Of a stretch of DNA of 64,000 nt, positions 47,001 through 57,500 are shown in pieces (positions within the stretch are counted from its first letter, which is position 1; every line of letters begins with the position of its first letter). The notes below the pieces were generated by a model, which was not told the DNA's origin, ran no database searches, and saw only the letters and a program-made list of their open reading frames with translations. This DNA comes from Macrolepiota albuminosa (Eukaryota; Basidiomycota; Agaricomycetes; Agaricales; Agaricaceae), in the NCBI GenBank assembly GCA_027475525.1, contig JAMWFC010000035.1:88501-152500 (forward strand). Direction: 5' to 3'. A program made the position numbers and the translations under genes.

Positions 47001-47211
47001 AGCTTTCGTTTCCAGCATCGCCATTCTCCCAGAAGCCGTCCAAGATGTACGAAGGTTGATCGATAGGGGCCTTCGAGGAGCCAGAGAGATTGACACCGCG
47101 CAGTAGTAATGTACGACCCGCAGTGTCGACAAAGTTGCATGCCGTTGTATGAATGAAGGAGGAGCAAGTAGGCTTTCCAGTTACAGGCGATGCTGAGGGT
47201 ACTCTTGGCAT
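44091..47211 (-). CDS. GH5 steryl/ergosteryl beta-glucosidase
   Basis: Exons 47211-46877, 46829-46730 and 46433-44091 join in frame to 925 residues. It resembles the fungal GH5 subfamily 12 enzymes (EGCrP2/Egh1 type) that release glucose from ergosteryl-glucoside and some glucosylceramides. Features: [15 protein letters not shown] near the N terminus, [32 protein letters not shown], the acid/base in [10 protein letters not shown], the nucleophile in [11 protein letters not shown], and [20 protein letters not shown]. There is no signal peptide, as expected of this intracellular group. The C-terminal 250 residues hold a beta-type domain and a low-complexity acidic part ([13 protein letters not shown]). 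It ends in a Cys-rich peptide. The start MPRVPS is the first ATG in frame; promoter sequence upstream contains a 77-bp duplication. Confidence 0.87.
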
Positions 47212-47284
47212 CGTGGTAGACAACAAACGACCCCTTCAAGGACGGTAAGAGGAGAACTAAAGCAAAGTGATTGGAGTTGCCAAC

Positions 47285-47438
47285 GTCGTACGATTCCAAA
47301 TTATTGTACCTGAGAGTCACGTTACCGCTGTGCGGACCGATCTCCGAATCGAGGCAGTGCAGTCGTACGATTCCAAATTATTGTACCTGAGAGTCACGTT
47401 ACCGCTGTGCGGACCGATCTCCGAATCGAGGCAGTGCA
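47285..47438. repeat. Exact 77-bp tandem duplication upstream of GH5
   Basis: 47285-47361 and 47362-47438 are identical. It lies in the probable promoter region, so it affects no frame. Confidence 0.95.
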
Positions 47439-49426
47439 GCCCTCTGTCTCTGTCGCGCCACAAAGTTTTCCTATTGAGAAGGGCAAAAGGTGTAGTTATT
47501 TAATCCACCGATTTGACATTCCGACTATCAACCAGAGTACTGTAAATAATTACTACTTAATCACTCACTTTCGACTCCTATCGGAGTATTGAATACTATT
47601 ATGACCGAAGATCGACAACACGATGGTGAATATAGTTATTCTAGACATCGGAGCGGCCCGTAGTAAAGTATAGCTGCATTTACAGTAACTGCGTGGATTG
47701 ACGGAGAACGGCTCGGACATATGCGTTTCAAACATCAAAACAGGGTGTTGAATGTTAGATACACAAAGGACTGAGGAAATGCTTCGTGATTGAGGAACAC
47801 CCACAAACTCACAGTAGTTATCCTGGTTTATGTGGTTGTATATTCCGTGTCTGAACAGGCCGATGCGGGATTTGTGCTTTGTGTCTGTCTTGCACGAAGT
47901 CCTTCGATGATTCCACCAAAGCCGAGACCCAAGACACCTGGACACTCCATCATCCGAGCCTGTTCAAACGATCTTACATTCAAGAAGACGATTCGTAATC
48001 CAGCTTGACCGAAACCTCTCGCAAACAAAAGTTGAACTCCTGTTCTCTCAAGAAAATCCGCAGAAGTATGGAACATGTTCTTGTCAGATGAATAGGAATT
48101 GCATGATCAATATGCGGGTTTCCCGGGGCTTTTGTAAACGATACACATCTGTCAGAAAGGGATACGATATATCCAATTTCCAGCGGGTACCCAGCCGTTC
48201 GGTGGGCTCAGTGGTCCACTCTGGAGCCTGAGATAGACACCAACCGAATAGAATAGAAGTCATTCCTGCGACATGGATTTTTCGCACCATGGTAAAACAT
48301 CGGTAGGTTCGCTGTTCTGTAACAGCCTCTGGGTTGCATCAATCTCCGGGGGACCATATGAAGAAGAGTCAGGACCTATTACAGACAACCGGAAGGTTAC
48401 ACGCTTGACAGAAAAGTGTCGGACAATTAACGAAGCGCGTACAATTGCAAAGAAGCCTTGTCGCAGAGAATTTGCGCCTATTTAAAGAAGAGAAGTGATT
48501 GATGCTGTTTGACTATAGGCGGGCGGCCGATACACAAGGGGTGTAACAATGAACCGACGACCTGCATTATTCATTGTCAACCAAGCCTACATACTCAAGT
48601 GATGCTGCGAAAAGCATTCGCGCGCTAGTCCTCAGTAGGCGCAGTAACTGTGCAACGCCTTTTGTAACTGGTGGACATAAAACTCTCCATCGTTGTTTGT
48701 ATGTATTACCATGTGCTTGATCCTACGTAGATCCTTTCCTGTTGTGGTAATGGTTTACAAAATCTAGCATGATACTTTTTCAACAGCACAATGCTTTACA
48801 AGCAGACACCTCTCGCCACCCACTTGTCTAGATTGCCGATTCCAACTTCATCGCATGCGCAGCGAGGAATGATGAAGATCGATTGTTGGCCTTCCTGAGC
48901 CTATGGCACTTGACTCACAGGGAGCAGGCATGAATCGCATGGATGAATTGCGCAAGTTACCCAACAAGTTTTCTTCTTTCTACTCTCTTCACATTCTGTC
49001 AGCCCCAGTACTGGTGGCAATGCACAAAGCCGCTGGGAAAAAACATACGAACTCAGGTTTCCCTTGTTGAGATCTCAGTGGCTTTGGCAATCCATGAGAG
49101 CGTAAATGCAGAGGAAGGTCACAAGTTCAGGATAATACGGCAAGACTTCGGCGACAATCCTTGAACTATGGCCTCTAAGATCCGTGGTCCACATGCTAGG
49201 TTCGGGAAAATCGACTTAATTTCGACGGAAACTCTTCGGATAAGTACATCGTGACGTTTAGCGCTTCGTCTGTTACACAAGATGCCAATCACACATCGTC
49301 GCTCTGACTGTCCTCGTCTCTAACCTTGTCGGCCTCCGTTGCAACTCTGCCAAGGCTTCAATCACTGAATTACATGTTGGAAAGAATTACCCCGGATTTT
49401 CCTCGCACTCAATTGTCGTTCTTGGG
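47439..49426. other. No firm gene; possible small secreted ORF on the minus strand
   Basis: A minus-strand ORF 48290-48084 starts with ATG and a signal-like stretch (MTSILFGWCLSQA), and an open block follows at 48076-47828. They cannot be joined with confidence. The rest is upstream DNA of the GH7 gene. Confidence 0.3.
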
Positions 49427-49433
49427 TATAAAA
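49427..49433 (+). promoter_or_regulatory. TATA box of the GH7 gene
   Basis: TATAAAA, 74 bp upstream of the ATG, followed by a pyrimidine-rich leader ending CAATCACC just before ATG 49507. Confidence 0.7.
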
Positions 49434-49506
49434 TGAGTCTACGAGCTCTATAAAATACTCATCTCCACAGTTCCAGCCATCGAACACTTCAATCTCTACA
49501 ATCACC

Positions 49507-51189
49507 ATGTTTCCCAAAGCTGCTCTCACCGCCCTTTCCTTCCTTGCCATCGCAGTCTCTGCCCAGCAGATTGGTACAATGATGGCCGAGAATCATCCCA
49601 AACTTCCCTGGTACAAGTGCACCAAGGCCAACGGATGCGTTCAGCAGAGTAGCGGTGCCGTCACCGTTGACGCTAACTGGCGCTGGACCCACTCTGCCGC
49701 GTCTGGCAGCACCACTAACTGTTACACCGGTAACACTTGGGATTCCACTCTCTGCCCTGACGACGTGACCTGCGCTGCCAACTGCGCTGTGGACGGTGCT
49801 GACTACTCCGGCACCTATGGTGTCACGACTAACGGCGATGCTTTGACTCTCAAGTTTGTCACTCAGTCCGCGCAAAAGAACGTCGGTTCCCGTCTCTACC
49901 TTCTCAACTCCGATACCCAGTACGAGATCTTCAAGCTCGTCGGCCAGGAGTTCACTTTTGATGTTGACGTATCCAACCTTCCTTGCGGTCTTAATGGTGC
50001 TCTTTACTTCTCGGAGATGGACGCAGATGGTGGAATGGCCAAGTTTCCTACCAATAAAGCTGGTGCCAAGTACGGAACTGGCTACTGCGACTCTCAGTGC
50101 CCTCGCGATCTCAAGTTTATTGGTGGCCAGGTCTGTCATAAAGTCTTTTTTTCGCGGATGAATTGAGCGCTGACTTGAACTTTGCATAGGCTAACGTCGA
50201 GGGCTGGGTCGGCTCTTCGAACGATGTCAACTCGGGCACTGGCAACCACGGTGCCTGCTGTAACGAGATGGATATCTGGGAGGCCAATTCTATCTCTTCT
50301 GCTGTTACCCCCCATCCTTGCGCCGCCACTGGTCTCGATATGTGCACTGGCACCGCTTGTGGGACCGAAGGTCGCTATGACACCGTTTGTGATCCCGACG
50401 GTTGCGACTTCAATTCCTTCCGTATGGGCGACAAGACCTTCTACGGTCCCGGCCTCACCGTTGATACCACCAAGAAATTCACTGTCGTCACTCAGTTTGT
50501 TTCCTCTGATGGAACTACCAGCGGAGACCTCGTCGAAATTCGTCGCCTTTATGTCCAGAACGGTGTCGTCATCCAGAACTCCAAGGTCAACATCCCCGGC
50601 ATGGACGCCTACGACTCCATCACCGAAGATTTCTGCGATGCCCAGAAGTCTGCCTTCGGTGACCAGACTCAATTCCAGGCAAAGGGTGGTCTGACGCAAA
50701 TGGGCAAGGCTCTCAAGAACGGGATGGTGCTCGTTCTGAGCGTGTGGGATGACCACGCAGTAAACATGCTCTGGCTCGACTCGGACTACCCCACCGACGC
50801 TGACCCCTCTACGCCTGGTATTGCTCGTGGCACTTGCTCAACCAGCTCCGGTACGCCCTCCGACGTCGAGAGCAACTCCCCCAATGCTTCCGTTACCTAT
50901 TCCAACATCCGCTTTGGTGAAATCGGATCGACTTACACCAGTACCGTGACAGGCACAACTTCTGTTGGTGGCTCCACTGGCTCTACTAGCCCTACCGGCA
51001 CCTCGAGCGCGCCTGCTTCCACCGCCACACAGGTCAAATTCGGTCAATGGTCAGTTCTCCTTTCTCTGTGCTTAGACCTTTGATTACTAAAATTTTTACA
51101 GCGGGGGTATTGGCTACACCGGTCCCACCGTGTGCGCTGCTGGCACCACTTGCACTTTTCAAAATGACTTCTATTCTCAGTGTCTTTAA
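49507..51189 (+). CDS. cbhI: Cellobiohydrolase I, GH7 with CBM1
   Basis: Exons 49507-50130, 50190-51049 and 51102-51189 give 523 residues. It is a secreted cellulase that runs along cellulose from the reducing end and releases cellobiose. Residues 1-18 are a signal peptide ([19 protein letters not shown]), with mature QQIGT as usual for CBHI. The catalytic signature [11 protein letters not shown] holds the nucleophile Glu, Asp and acid/base Glu. Many Cys pairs fit the GH7 disulfides. A Ser/Thr/Gly linker (about residues 458-487) leads to a C-terminal CBM1, [23 protein letters not shown]; the second intron falls inside the first CBM1 Cys codon region. The frame is fully open with no oddities. 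With the AA14-like and GH5 genes it marks plant-cell-wall decay. The DIRS remnant begins about 300 bp downstream. Confidence 0.95.
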
Positions 51190-51496
51190 GTACTTGCGCG
51201 GCCAATGCTTTGGGCACTTGAGGACTTTGTTGGTGACAATGCTTCTCTGGACTTGTAAAATAGGATGAACTACCTACTTCATGTAATGAGAATATGGTGG
51301 TCAACGTACTATAATTATTCTTCTTACGAACAAACAAACCTTACATCTTGAGGAAGAACAAGCTCTACATATAAGTCCGCAGGAATGGTGTCGCGAGCAC
51401 GTGCGCCTTTACAACTTGAACAAGAACTACTACGTACTCTCTGCATCGAATTTCGCTACCTCTACATCGTCGGCTTTCCTTCCTCTGTGTTCCTTC
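51190..51496. other. 3' flank of the GH7 gene and start of the DIRS remnant
   Basis: No coding sequence seen; the open frame continues upstream of ATG 51497 to about 51401 without an ATG. Confidence 0.4.
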
Positions 51497-52963
51497 ATGG
51501 CGAGTACTTGCACTCTTTCGGATACCTTGCCCGCGACCTCGCGCTCGACGCGTCGCCCTTGCACCCGTCCTCAGCACCCAGATTCTCGGCGCGGCCTTCG
51601 CGTTCCTGCATCGCGCCAGCCCACTATAGACAGAGACATAGACGAAGAGTCTGACGAGGATAATGACGTGGACTCGACAGATTGCGATGGCTCCGGTGCC
51701 CGGACCATCGCCCCCCAAGCGGCAACTACTCGTCCTGACGTCATTTCCGATCCGACATCCGGGGCCTCTGATGTGCCTTCTCCACTGCGAGTACCCACCA
51801 TCCGAGTGTCCCCTTCCTCCCAGGTTCCCAGATCCACGCAACGCTGCGGACATTCTCCACCAGAGGCGGAGTCTTTCCTTCAGCAGGCCTCAGCTTCCCT
51901 CCTTGAGCCATTTTCTCGCCCTTCACTCACCCCGTTCAATGTAGTGCAGCCGTCAGATACATCAGACTCGCTTTTGCCTCCGACCTTGCCCGGTTTCCCT
52001 TCTTCCGTCACCCCGCTATCTTCCGTCTACCTTCCACACTATCCTGTGGTTCACCACGAAAATTCAAGTGCTCAGAATCAATCAGCTCTTTCGCTTCTGG
52101 GCGCCCCTCCAACTGCAGCCACAGAGTTGGATCCAAATGTGGTGCCTATCCCACTCCGAATTCAGCGAGTTTTCAATGATGGTTGGTCTGTCTACGTTCC
52201 TCTTGACCTGTTAACAAATGAGGCCTGTCACAAAGCACTTATGGCACCTGACCATCATGGCGATTATTCCCTTTCCCTGACCTCCTCCGGTGAACTCCAT
52301 GTTTCCAGTGCACCATTCGACCTGAGCAAGGAGTCTTCAATCACCCCGTTGGAATTCATGCAGGCCTCGACTACTCTTGTCTGGGTGATTCGGCACTGTC
52401 TCAAAGCAGGACCGGAGGCCTTAATCGGAGGCCCAACGGCGGGCGCCATTGCGGATACATTCAAGGCCCATTATGACTACATAATCCGTTGTCCTGACTA
52501 CAGTGCAAATTTTCCCGTGTACCTGGCATATGATATCTACATTCGTCATGCATACCTCCACAATAATGGGAACATTCGGGTGGATGTATGGCACAAGCTT
52601 GTCTTCGAGAAAAAGCTGCAGGACCACACAACTGATCGCATCCGGGGTCTTTTGGGTCAAGCATCGGACTTGCTTTTCAGTGACTCCTCCCCATCCACTT
52701 CATCCTCCAATATACAGTCCTTTCGAGACTCATCTTTCCTGTTTTGTGACACCACTCATTCCTTTCGCAACCTCTCATTCACAGAAGCGCAGGCGACTCG
52801 CTCTTCACAGTTCCGTCGTGGCGGAAGAGGAGGCAGAAAACGCCCCTACAGCACAGATTCAAAATTCAAGTGCATGGTGTGCGGTGGCGATGATCACAGA
52901 TTCCATTCTTGCACAAGATCGGGAAAAATCAATCTTGCGAAAAATAAACAATCGCTTTGTTGA
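51497..52963 (+). CDS. Gag-like ORF of a DIRS element
   Basis: An ATG at 51497 opens 488 residues (the frame is open from 51401). The first 200 residues are Ser/Pro/Thr-rich with an acidic run (DEESDEDNDVDS). A folded middle part holds TPLEFMQASTTLVWVI, IADTFKAHYDYIIR and VRVDVWHKLVFEK-like stretches. An RGG-like basic patch (RRGGRGGRKRP) and the motif CMVCGGDDHRFHSC near the end could bind nucleic acid. The frame stops at 52963; beyond it another Cys/His cluster (CSTVNCPH, then LCGEGQHSAQECP) continues in a different frame. This arrangement, ending in an H-AQ-CP motif just upstream of the RT, is typical of agaricomycete DIRS elements in my memory. It is the least damaged part of the element. 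Confidence 0.6.
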   Translation: MASTCTLSDTLPATSRSTRRPCTRPQHPDSRRGLRVPASRQPTIDRDIDEESDEDNDVDSTDCDGSGARTIAPQAATTRPDVISDPTSGASDVPSPLRVPTIRVSPSSQVPRSTQRCGHSPPEAESFLQQASASLLEPFSRPSLTPFNVVQPSDTSDSLLPPTLPGFPSSVTPLSSVYLPHYPVVHHENSSAQNQSALSLLGAPPTAATELDPNVVPIPLRIQRVFNDGWSVYVPLDLLTNEACHKALMAPDHHGDYSLSLTSSGELHVSSAPFDLSKESSITPLEFMQASTTLVWVIRHCLKAGPEALIGGPTAGAIADTFKAHYDYIIRCPDYSANFPVYLAYDIYIRHAYLHNNGNIRVDVWHKLVFEKKLQDHTTDRIRGLLGQASDLLFSDSSPSTSSSNIQSFRDSSFLFCDTTHSFRNLSFTEAQATRSSQFRRGGRGGRKRPYSTDSKFKCMVCGGDDHRFHSCTRSGKINLAKNKQSLC

Positions 52964-52995
52964 TACCGACAGAAATTTTTACTGTTACGCATTCA

Positions 52996-53760
52996 ATGGC
53001 CCCCACTCCTGCTCAACAGTTAACTGCCCCCATTGACATGCCTATTCCCTGTGCGGTGAGGGACAACACTCCGCCCAGGAATGTCCTGCTTGAACATTAC
53101 TTTCCTGTAACCACTCCTCTTAAAGTCGACCGCTGGGCATGTCTTCTCAAGGAGGCTGGAGTTCACTTGCGTTTTGCCTCTGTTATACATGGTTTACAAT
53201 ACGGTTTTTCCTTGGGTTTTTGGTCTATAACCTAGTTTTTCAGTTGCGTTTTGCCTCTGTTATACATGGTTTACAATACGGTTTTTCCTTGGGTTTTTGG
53301 TCTATAACCTAGTTTTTCAGTTCTAATTATCACTCATAGGTTTCGAAAGCTATACCTTAGTCTGTACCTTTTCTCCCCCTAATCACTACCGCTCTGTGCT
53401 ACACCATGACTTTATTCTCTCTAAATACAGAGAAGAACAGCTTTGGGGCCGTGTATCAGAGGGTTTCCTCCAGATGTTGCTCAAAAATTGTTCGGATGTT
53501 ATCATACAGCTCCTCTTAATGTAATCAAACGTTCACCGGGGAAAATGAGGATCACTCATATCCTAGAGATGATCTACTGTTCCCTTCTGTCAACTCTCAT
53601 ATTGATACAAAGTGTTTTCAATGTGATTGGGGAAGTTTCTCTGCTTGCTGGATTCTGGTTGCAGATGTGCCAGCTGAAACTCAAGTTGTTGGGAAATCAG
53701 ACAGAATCTGGTGAAAAGAAGCAGAGCACGCAGTGTTACAAGCACTGAGAAGTGTGTACT
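52996..53760 (+). pseudogene. DIRS reverse transcriptase N terminus, broken
   Basis: From ATG 52996 (overlapping the Gag tail) the frame reads PLKVDRWACLLKEAG and HGLQYGFSLGF, the usual start of DIRS-type RT. It stops at 53233 and crosses a 77-bp duplication. Matching pieces continue in changing frames: PPNHYRSVLHHDFILSKYRE (about 53378-53440), KLFGCYHTAPLNVIKRSPGK, then a part matching the region before the RT finger motifs. At least three frame changes and stops make it non-functional. No RT catalytic motif remains. Confidence 0.65.
53167..53320. repeat. Exact 77-bp tandem duplication in the DIRS RT
   Basis: 53167-53243 and 53244-53320 are identical. Same length as the other five. Confidence 0.95.
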
Positions 53761-54587
53761 ATGATATAATCTATGTGTAAAGATTCTGCTTGTGGCTTCA
53801 CTTATGAGGTAAGCAGTAACTCATGTATTCTAATATTGCAATACAAATTCGTTGCTGCTGTCTGGGGAAAGGAACTGTAGGTTCCTTTGCTCAAAACATT
53901 GAAACCTGTAAAGGTCCATGGTGAGCTGCAATCCCCAACAAGTCAGGAGCTTCATGATGCATTGTGCAAAATGCAGGCCTCCTAAAGAAAGGAGCAGTAC
54001 TGACCTAGCAGATGGGAGGAAGCATGATCCTCATGAATTCCTCTAATGCTGGGCAGTCTTGAATGTATGGTGTGAGTACCAGTGCATATTTGTGCAAGTA
54101 CAGGGTGAACATATCGCTGCTCCACCTTCCTATGTTTTTCACCATGTCCAGTGGTACTCCCCTCAGCAGGAGGAATTTTAATTAATCATCTTGGATATCT
54201 TGTGCTTATATAGCATCAAAAAATACCTTACAAGAAGCAGATTCATTTCTCACTTTTGGCATAGTTTGTTGTAATACTCAAACTATTTCTGTTTACAAGC
54301 TATAAATGTAAAGCCACAATGCAGAGAGATACATCTGTTTCTGTATAGAAGTCATATCAATGTCAATATCTTCTATGTCTACAGAGACAATAATGAAAAT
54401 TGAAGGCTTTGAAATTAAGTCTCTATGTTTTATTTGTCTACTTATCAATACATATTATGCTATCCAACTCTTGGATTTATGTTAATAGACACTAATATAT
54501 ATATGATCAACTTCCTCAGTCATTGAGAAACCCCTCTCTTCAAACTGTTGGAAGACATTCCCTGAGTGATGGGGGTAGGGTGGGTGG
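53761..54587. other. AT-rich stretch without a gene
   Basis: No ORF or motif recognised; lies between the two DIRS pieces. Confidence 0.4.
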
Positions 54588-54809
54588 GTAACGCAAAATT
54601 GTAATCAACTTTACTATCTAGAGTTCATTCTGTAAGATGGTTCTCTGTATGCATTAGTACCAAAGAAATGGCCCACCTAGAGAGCAATCACTAAGATGGT
54701 TGTCTCACTGGGTCTGAGTCTCAGATTGCTCTCTGGGTGGGGAATCACATGAAATTTTGTGCTACTCATCGCCCTCATTGGTCTCATGAAATCAGGGATT
54801 TAACCCAAC
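54588..54809 (+). repeat. 222-bp direct repeat, left copy
   Basis: From GTAACGCAAAATT to TTTAACCCAA, about 92% identical to 57280-57500, most differences being transitions. Inside is a hairpin with 17-bp arms (CCACCTAGAGAGCAATC / GATTGCTCTCTGGGTGG, one mismatch). Confidence 0.8.
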
Positions 54810-55598
54810 CAATAAGCTGCTTGATTGCAAAAGGAGGGGTTTTATACTGGGTCTTCTGAGAAGGCTCGCTGAGCCAATCTTAGTCAAAATCGAAGTTATA
54901 TTGTACCTGCTGAGTGACAGCTATACCCTATAAGGAGGGTGACTGTTGAGCTTTATAAGCGATTGCTGCCAGCAGAAATGATATTCAGAGATATATTCAT
55001 TCATGGCAAGATACATCAGTAGCTATGCGCAAGACTGAATTTACTCAATGAAGTTTATGGGGAGCCTCCACACCTGCTGTGCACAAAGGTGAGAAGTCAT
55101 CAAAGAGGGAACATGATCATCACCTGTTGATGACATGGTCAGAGTTAAATAGGTTTTCAACTCAAGACATACCTGCTAAGTGCAATGAAATGCTTGAGTC
55201 AAGATAGTACACCTGCTATGTGCAGTGGTGTATATAAATAATCAATACATTTTGGTGTCCAGACGTCTGCTGAGTGCAAGGGCGTGGAGAACCATTGGAT
55301 GTTTTCAAATGTATCGCTGGAAAGAGTCTGTCACCCATCTGCCTGTAGCCTGGATTAAGTGAGGTGCTACTCCTGACTCTGCGAGGAAAGTCACTCCACC
55401 TGCTCATAGGGACTGGCCTGCTATTGCATTGTCAAAGAACGTATGGAGATGGTTTATGAAGAACACTTGTGGAGGCAGTTGTCTATTACTCATCAACTAA
55501 AGTTCTCTGTGGAGAGGGAAAAGTTGATGCCTTTTTGTCCAGTACTTGACAAAGCAGATGTGTGGATCAGGGTGATGGCTTTGTTTATGTACAAGTAC

Positions 55599-56240
55599 TC
55601 AATTGCCTTCAAAAAAGGTGTTGGCTTTGTGAGTAGGTAGGAAGAAAGAGAAACTGTTCTTGCAAATTGAGACAGAAGAGGCTACCATGGTCTTTCTGTA
55701 GTCCTGTAGACTGGGGTCATCGGGAGTAGCCATCTCTCCAAGGCAAAGTAGTGTGAAGAAGCCTGTTGTGAGCATAGCTAGAAAGAGCACATTGTTGTAA
55801 CATGGTTCAGTGGGATAACTGTCCATAATGTGTAGAATATCATCCTACATTAGCGCATTTTTTTGCTTGGTAGGGGATGAGAATCTTTTTTTGGAGCCAG
55901 AAAGAGTTTTCTTTACTAGAGCAGAGTTTTATGCAGAGCGGACATCAGGAAAATAAATCTCAAGTTGGTTGCAAATACTGGATAGATAGGAGAAGATGGA
56001 TTTTGGATCAATGTGGTGTGACATATAGACGATGTATAGAGAAAGCATATCCGCTGTAGGTGCAGTGGCAAGGTTGTGCATTTTTACAAAATTTAAGTAG
56101 GAATTTAAGGCAGAGCCATAACATTTGAACACCATGTCATTTATGGAATAACCCAGTGCAATGGAGCATTCATGCAACAATCGCTTCTGAGACCAAGCAA
56201 CACAGTGTGGTTGCCTTGGTCTAACTGTCAGTATGATCAT
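55599..56240 (-). pseudogene. DIRS tyrosine recombinase, broken
   Basis: Two minus-strand blocks, 56240-55929 (WSQKRLLHECSIALGYSI, then YGSALNSYLNFVKMHNL and MLSLYIVYMSHHI) and 55826-55599 (NNVLFLAMLTTGFFTLLCLGEM, FLPTHKANTFFEGN), match the N-terminal helical and start of the catalytic domain of DIRS recombinases, which join the circular cDNA to the genome. The Arg of the first catalytic motif is expected near LLRLGE; here it reads LLCLGE, so that residue seems lost. The C-terminal HxxR and Tyr were not found. Confidence 0.6.
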
Positions 56241-57102
56241 TTTTGGGTATCCCCCAGCAGCTCATGAGGGGGTAAAAAATCATTTATTTTGAGGGTAGGG
56301 TAAAGGTCATGGGCTTTATCAAACCTCCGTCGAGAGAAGAGATCAGCACAGACATTTTGGGTGCCAGGAATGTGGAGCACTTTGAGTTTATGATTGTTTT
56401 CAATCATTGCATCAACAGCAGCTTTGAGGAGATCATTGTAGAGGGGCTGAGTGTGTAGAGAGTTAAAAATGTCAATTGTGTTCGAGTTGTCTGAGTAGAT
56501 GAGTATATGTTTCGATGTTGTGGTGTTCCGAGTTACGTGCAGTAAAGCACTGGTTACAGTCAACACCTCAAGAAGAAGATAAGATCAGATAAGGTGTCAC
56601 TACGAGTTGCACAAAAGAAACCCTTTTTGGTTGCTGGGTACCAGAATGCCATGCCAGAGGGACAGGCATCACATTCAATGATTACGTCTGCCTGTTCAGG
56701 GCTCTAGGCCTGTGAGTCTAAAATATAGATTCTGTTGGCTTCTTCAATGTGTTGCGCTCCCTAAATAAAGTCAGCTCTTATCTCTTTATTGCACCAAACT
56801 TGAGCATCAGGATTATCAGGGATGGTCGCAAGCTTTGCATAGACATTGGACAAGCATGGTGCAAGTAAGAGGGAGACATTTAATCCCCAGTTCACCCAGC
56901 TGGCAAGCCTTTGCCACGCTTGCTTTGTATGATGTGTTGACCTCTTCCTGTGGTATGCAGCAAACCAATACATTTCTCGTACCAAGTCATTTTTGGCGTT
57001 GTGCAGCAATGTCATCGTCATCGGATTTGGATCTATGAGGATCTCAATGATTGTAAGAGACACTCCAGGCACCTGCTTCTTCTCTTTGTGTGGAATCCCC
57101 AA
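56237..57102 (-). pseudogene. DIRS RT C terminus and RNase H, broken
   Basis: The block 57102-56761 reads LGIPHKEKKQVPG and QRLASWVNWGLNVSLLLAPCLSNVYAK, the connection region after the RT palm. The block 56566-56237 is RNase H-like: ILIYSDNSNTIDIFNSL, then LKVLHIPGTQNVCADLFSRR with the last Asp. Stops and a gap separate the blocks. The RT palm with its catalytic Asp pair is not present upstream of 57102. Confidence 0.65.
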
Positions 57103-57279
57103 ATCATCCCACAGGGTTAGTAGGTTTGTCTGTCCTCACGATGTCTAGCAATGGAGTGTCTCTATCCATTCAGCCAACTTTGGCCTCACTCCTAGATGAT
57201 TCAGGAGGCTGTTCCCTTTCTTTCCCATGTAGACTCATAAGTTTGAGGGACAGAGGATTAATTTGCACAGCAATAAGTT

Positions 57280-57500
57280 GTAACGCAAAATTGCAATCAA
57301 CTTTACTATCTAAAGTTCATTCTGTAAGATGGTTCTCCATATGCATTAGTACCAAAGAAACAGCCCACCTAGAGAGCAATCACTGAGATGGTTGTCTCAC
57401 TGGGTCTGAGTCTCAGATTGCTCTCTGGGTGGGGAATCACGTGAAATTTTGCACTACTCATTGCCCTCATTGGTCTCATGAAATTGGGGATTTAACCCAA
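57280..57500 (+). repeat. 222-bp direct repeat, right copy
   Basis: Partner of 54588-54809 in the same orientation, with the same internal hairpin arms. Confidence 0.8.

Larger units (their letters stand above)
51497..53760 (+). mobile_element. DIRS-type retroelement, 5' part (Gag and start of RT)
   Basis: A long Gag-like ORF with C-terminal Cys/His motifs is followed, in another frame and overlapping, by the N terminus of a DIRS-type RT. RT homology fades near 53,750. RNase H and tyrosine recombinase are not found on this strand. The outer ends were not found, so the limits are those of the recognisable coding region. Confidence 0.65.
54588..57500 (-). mobile_element. DIRS-type retroelement, 3' part, flanked by direct repeats
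   Basis: On the minus strand come the RT C terminus, RNase H and a tyrosine recombinase, in DIRS order. They lie between two direct repeats of about 222 bp (54588-54809 and 57280-57500). Gag and the RT core are missing. Orientation is opposite to the Gag/RT piece at 51.5-53.8 kb. It may be a deletion derivative or a composite. Confidence 0.6.

Noticed and set aside
48943..49164. 73-aa ORF upstream of the GH7 gene
   Set aside because: No signal peptide of normal form, no motif, within the likely promoter region.
49489..50756. Long minus-strand ORFs opposite the GH7 gene
   Set aside because: Antisense shadows of a strongly codon-biased gene; no family features.
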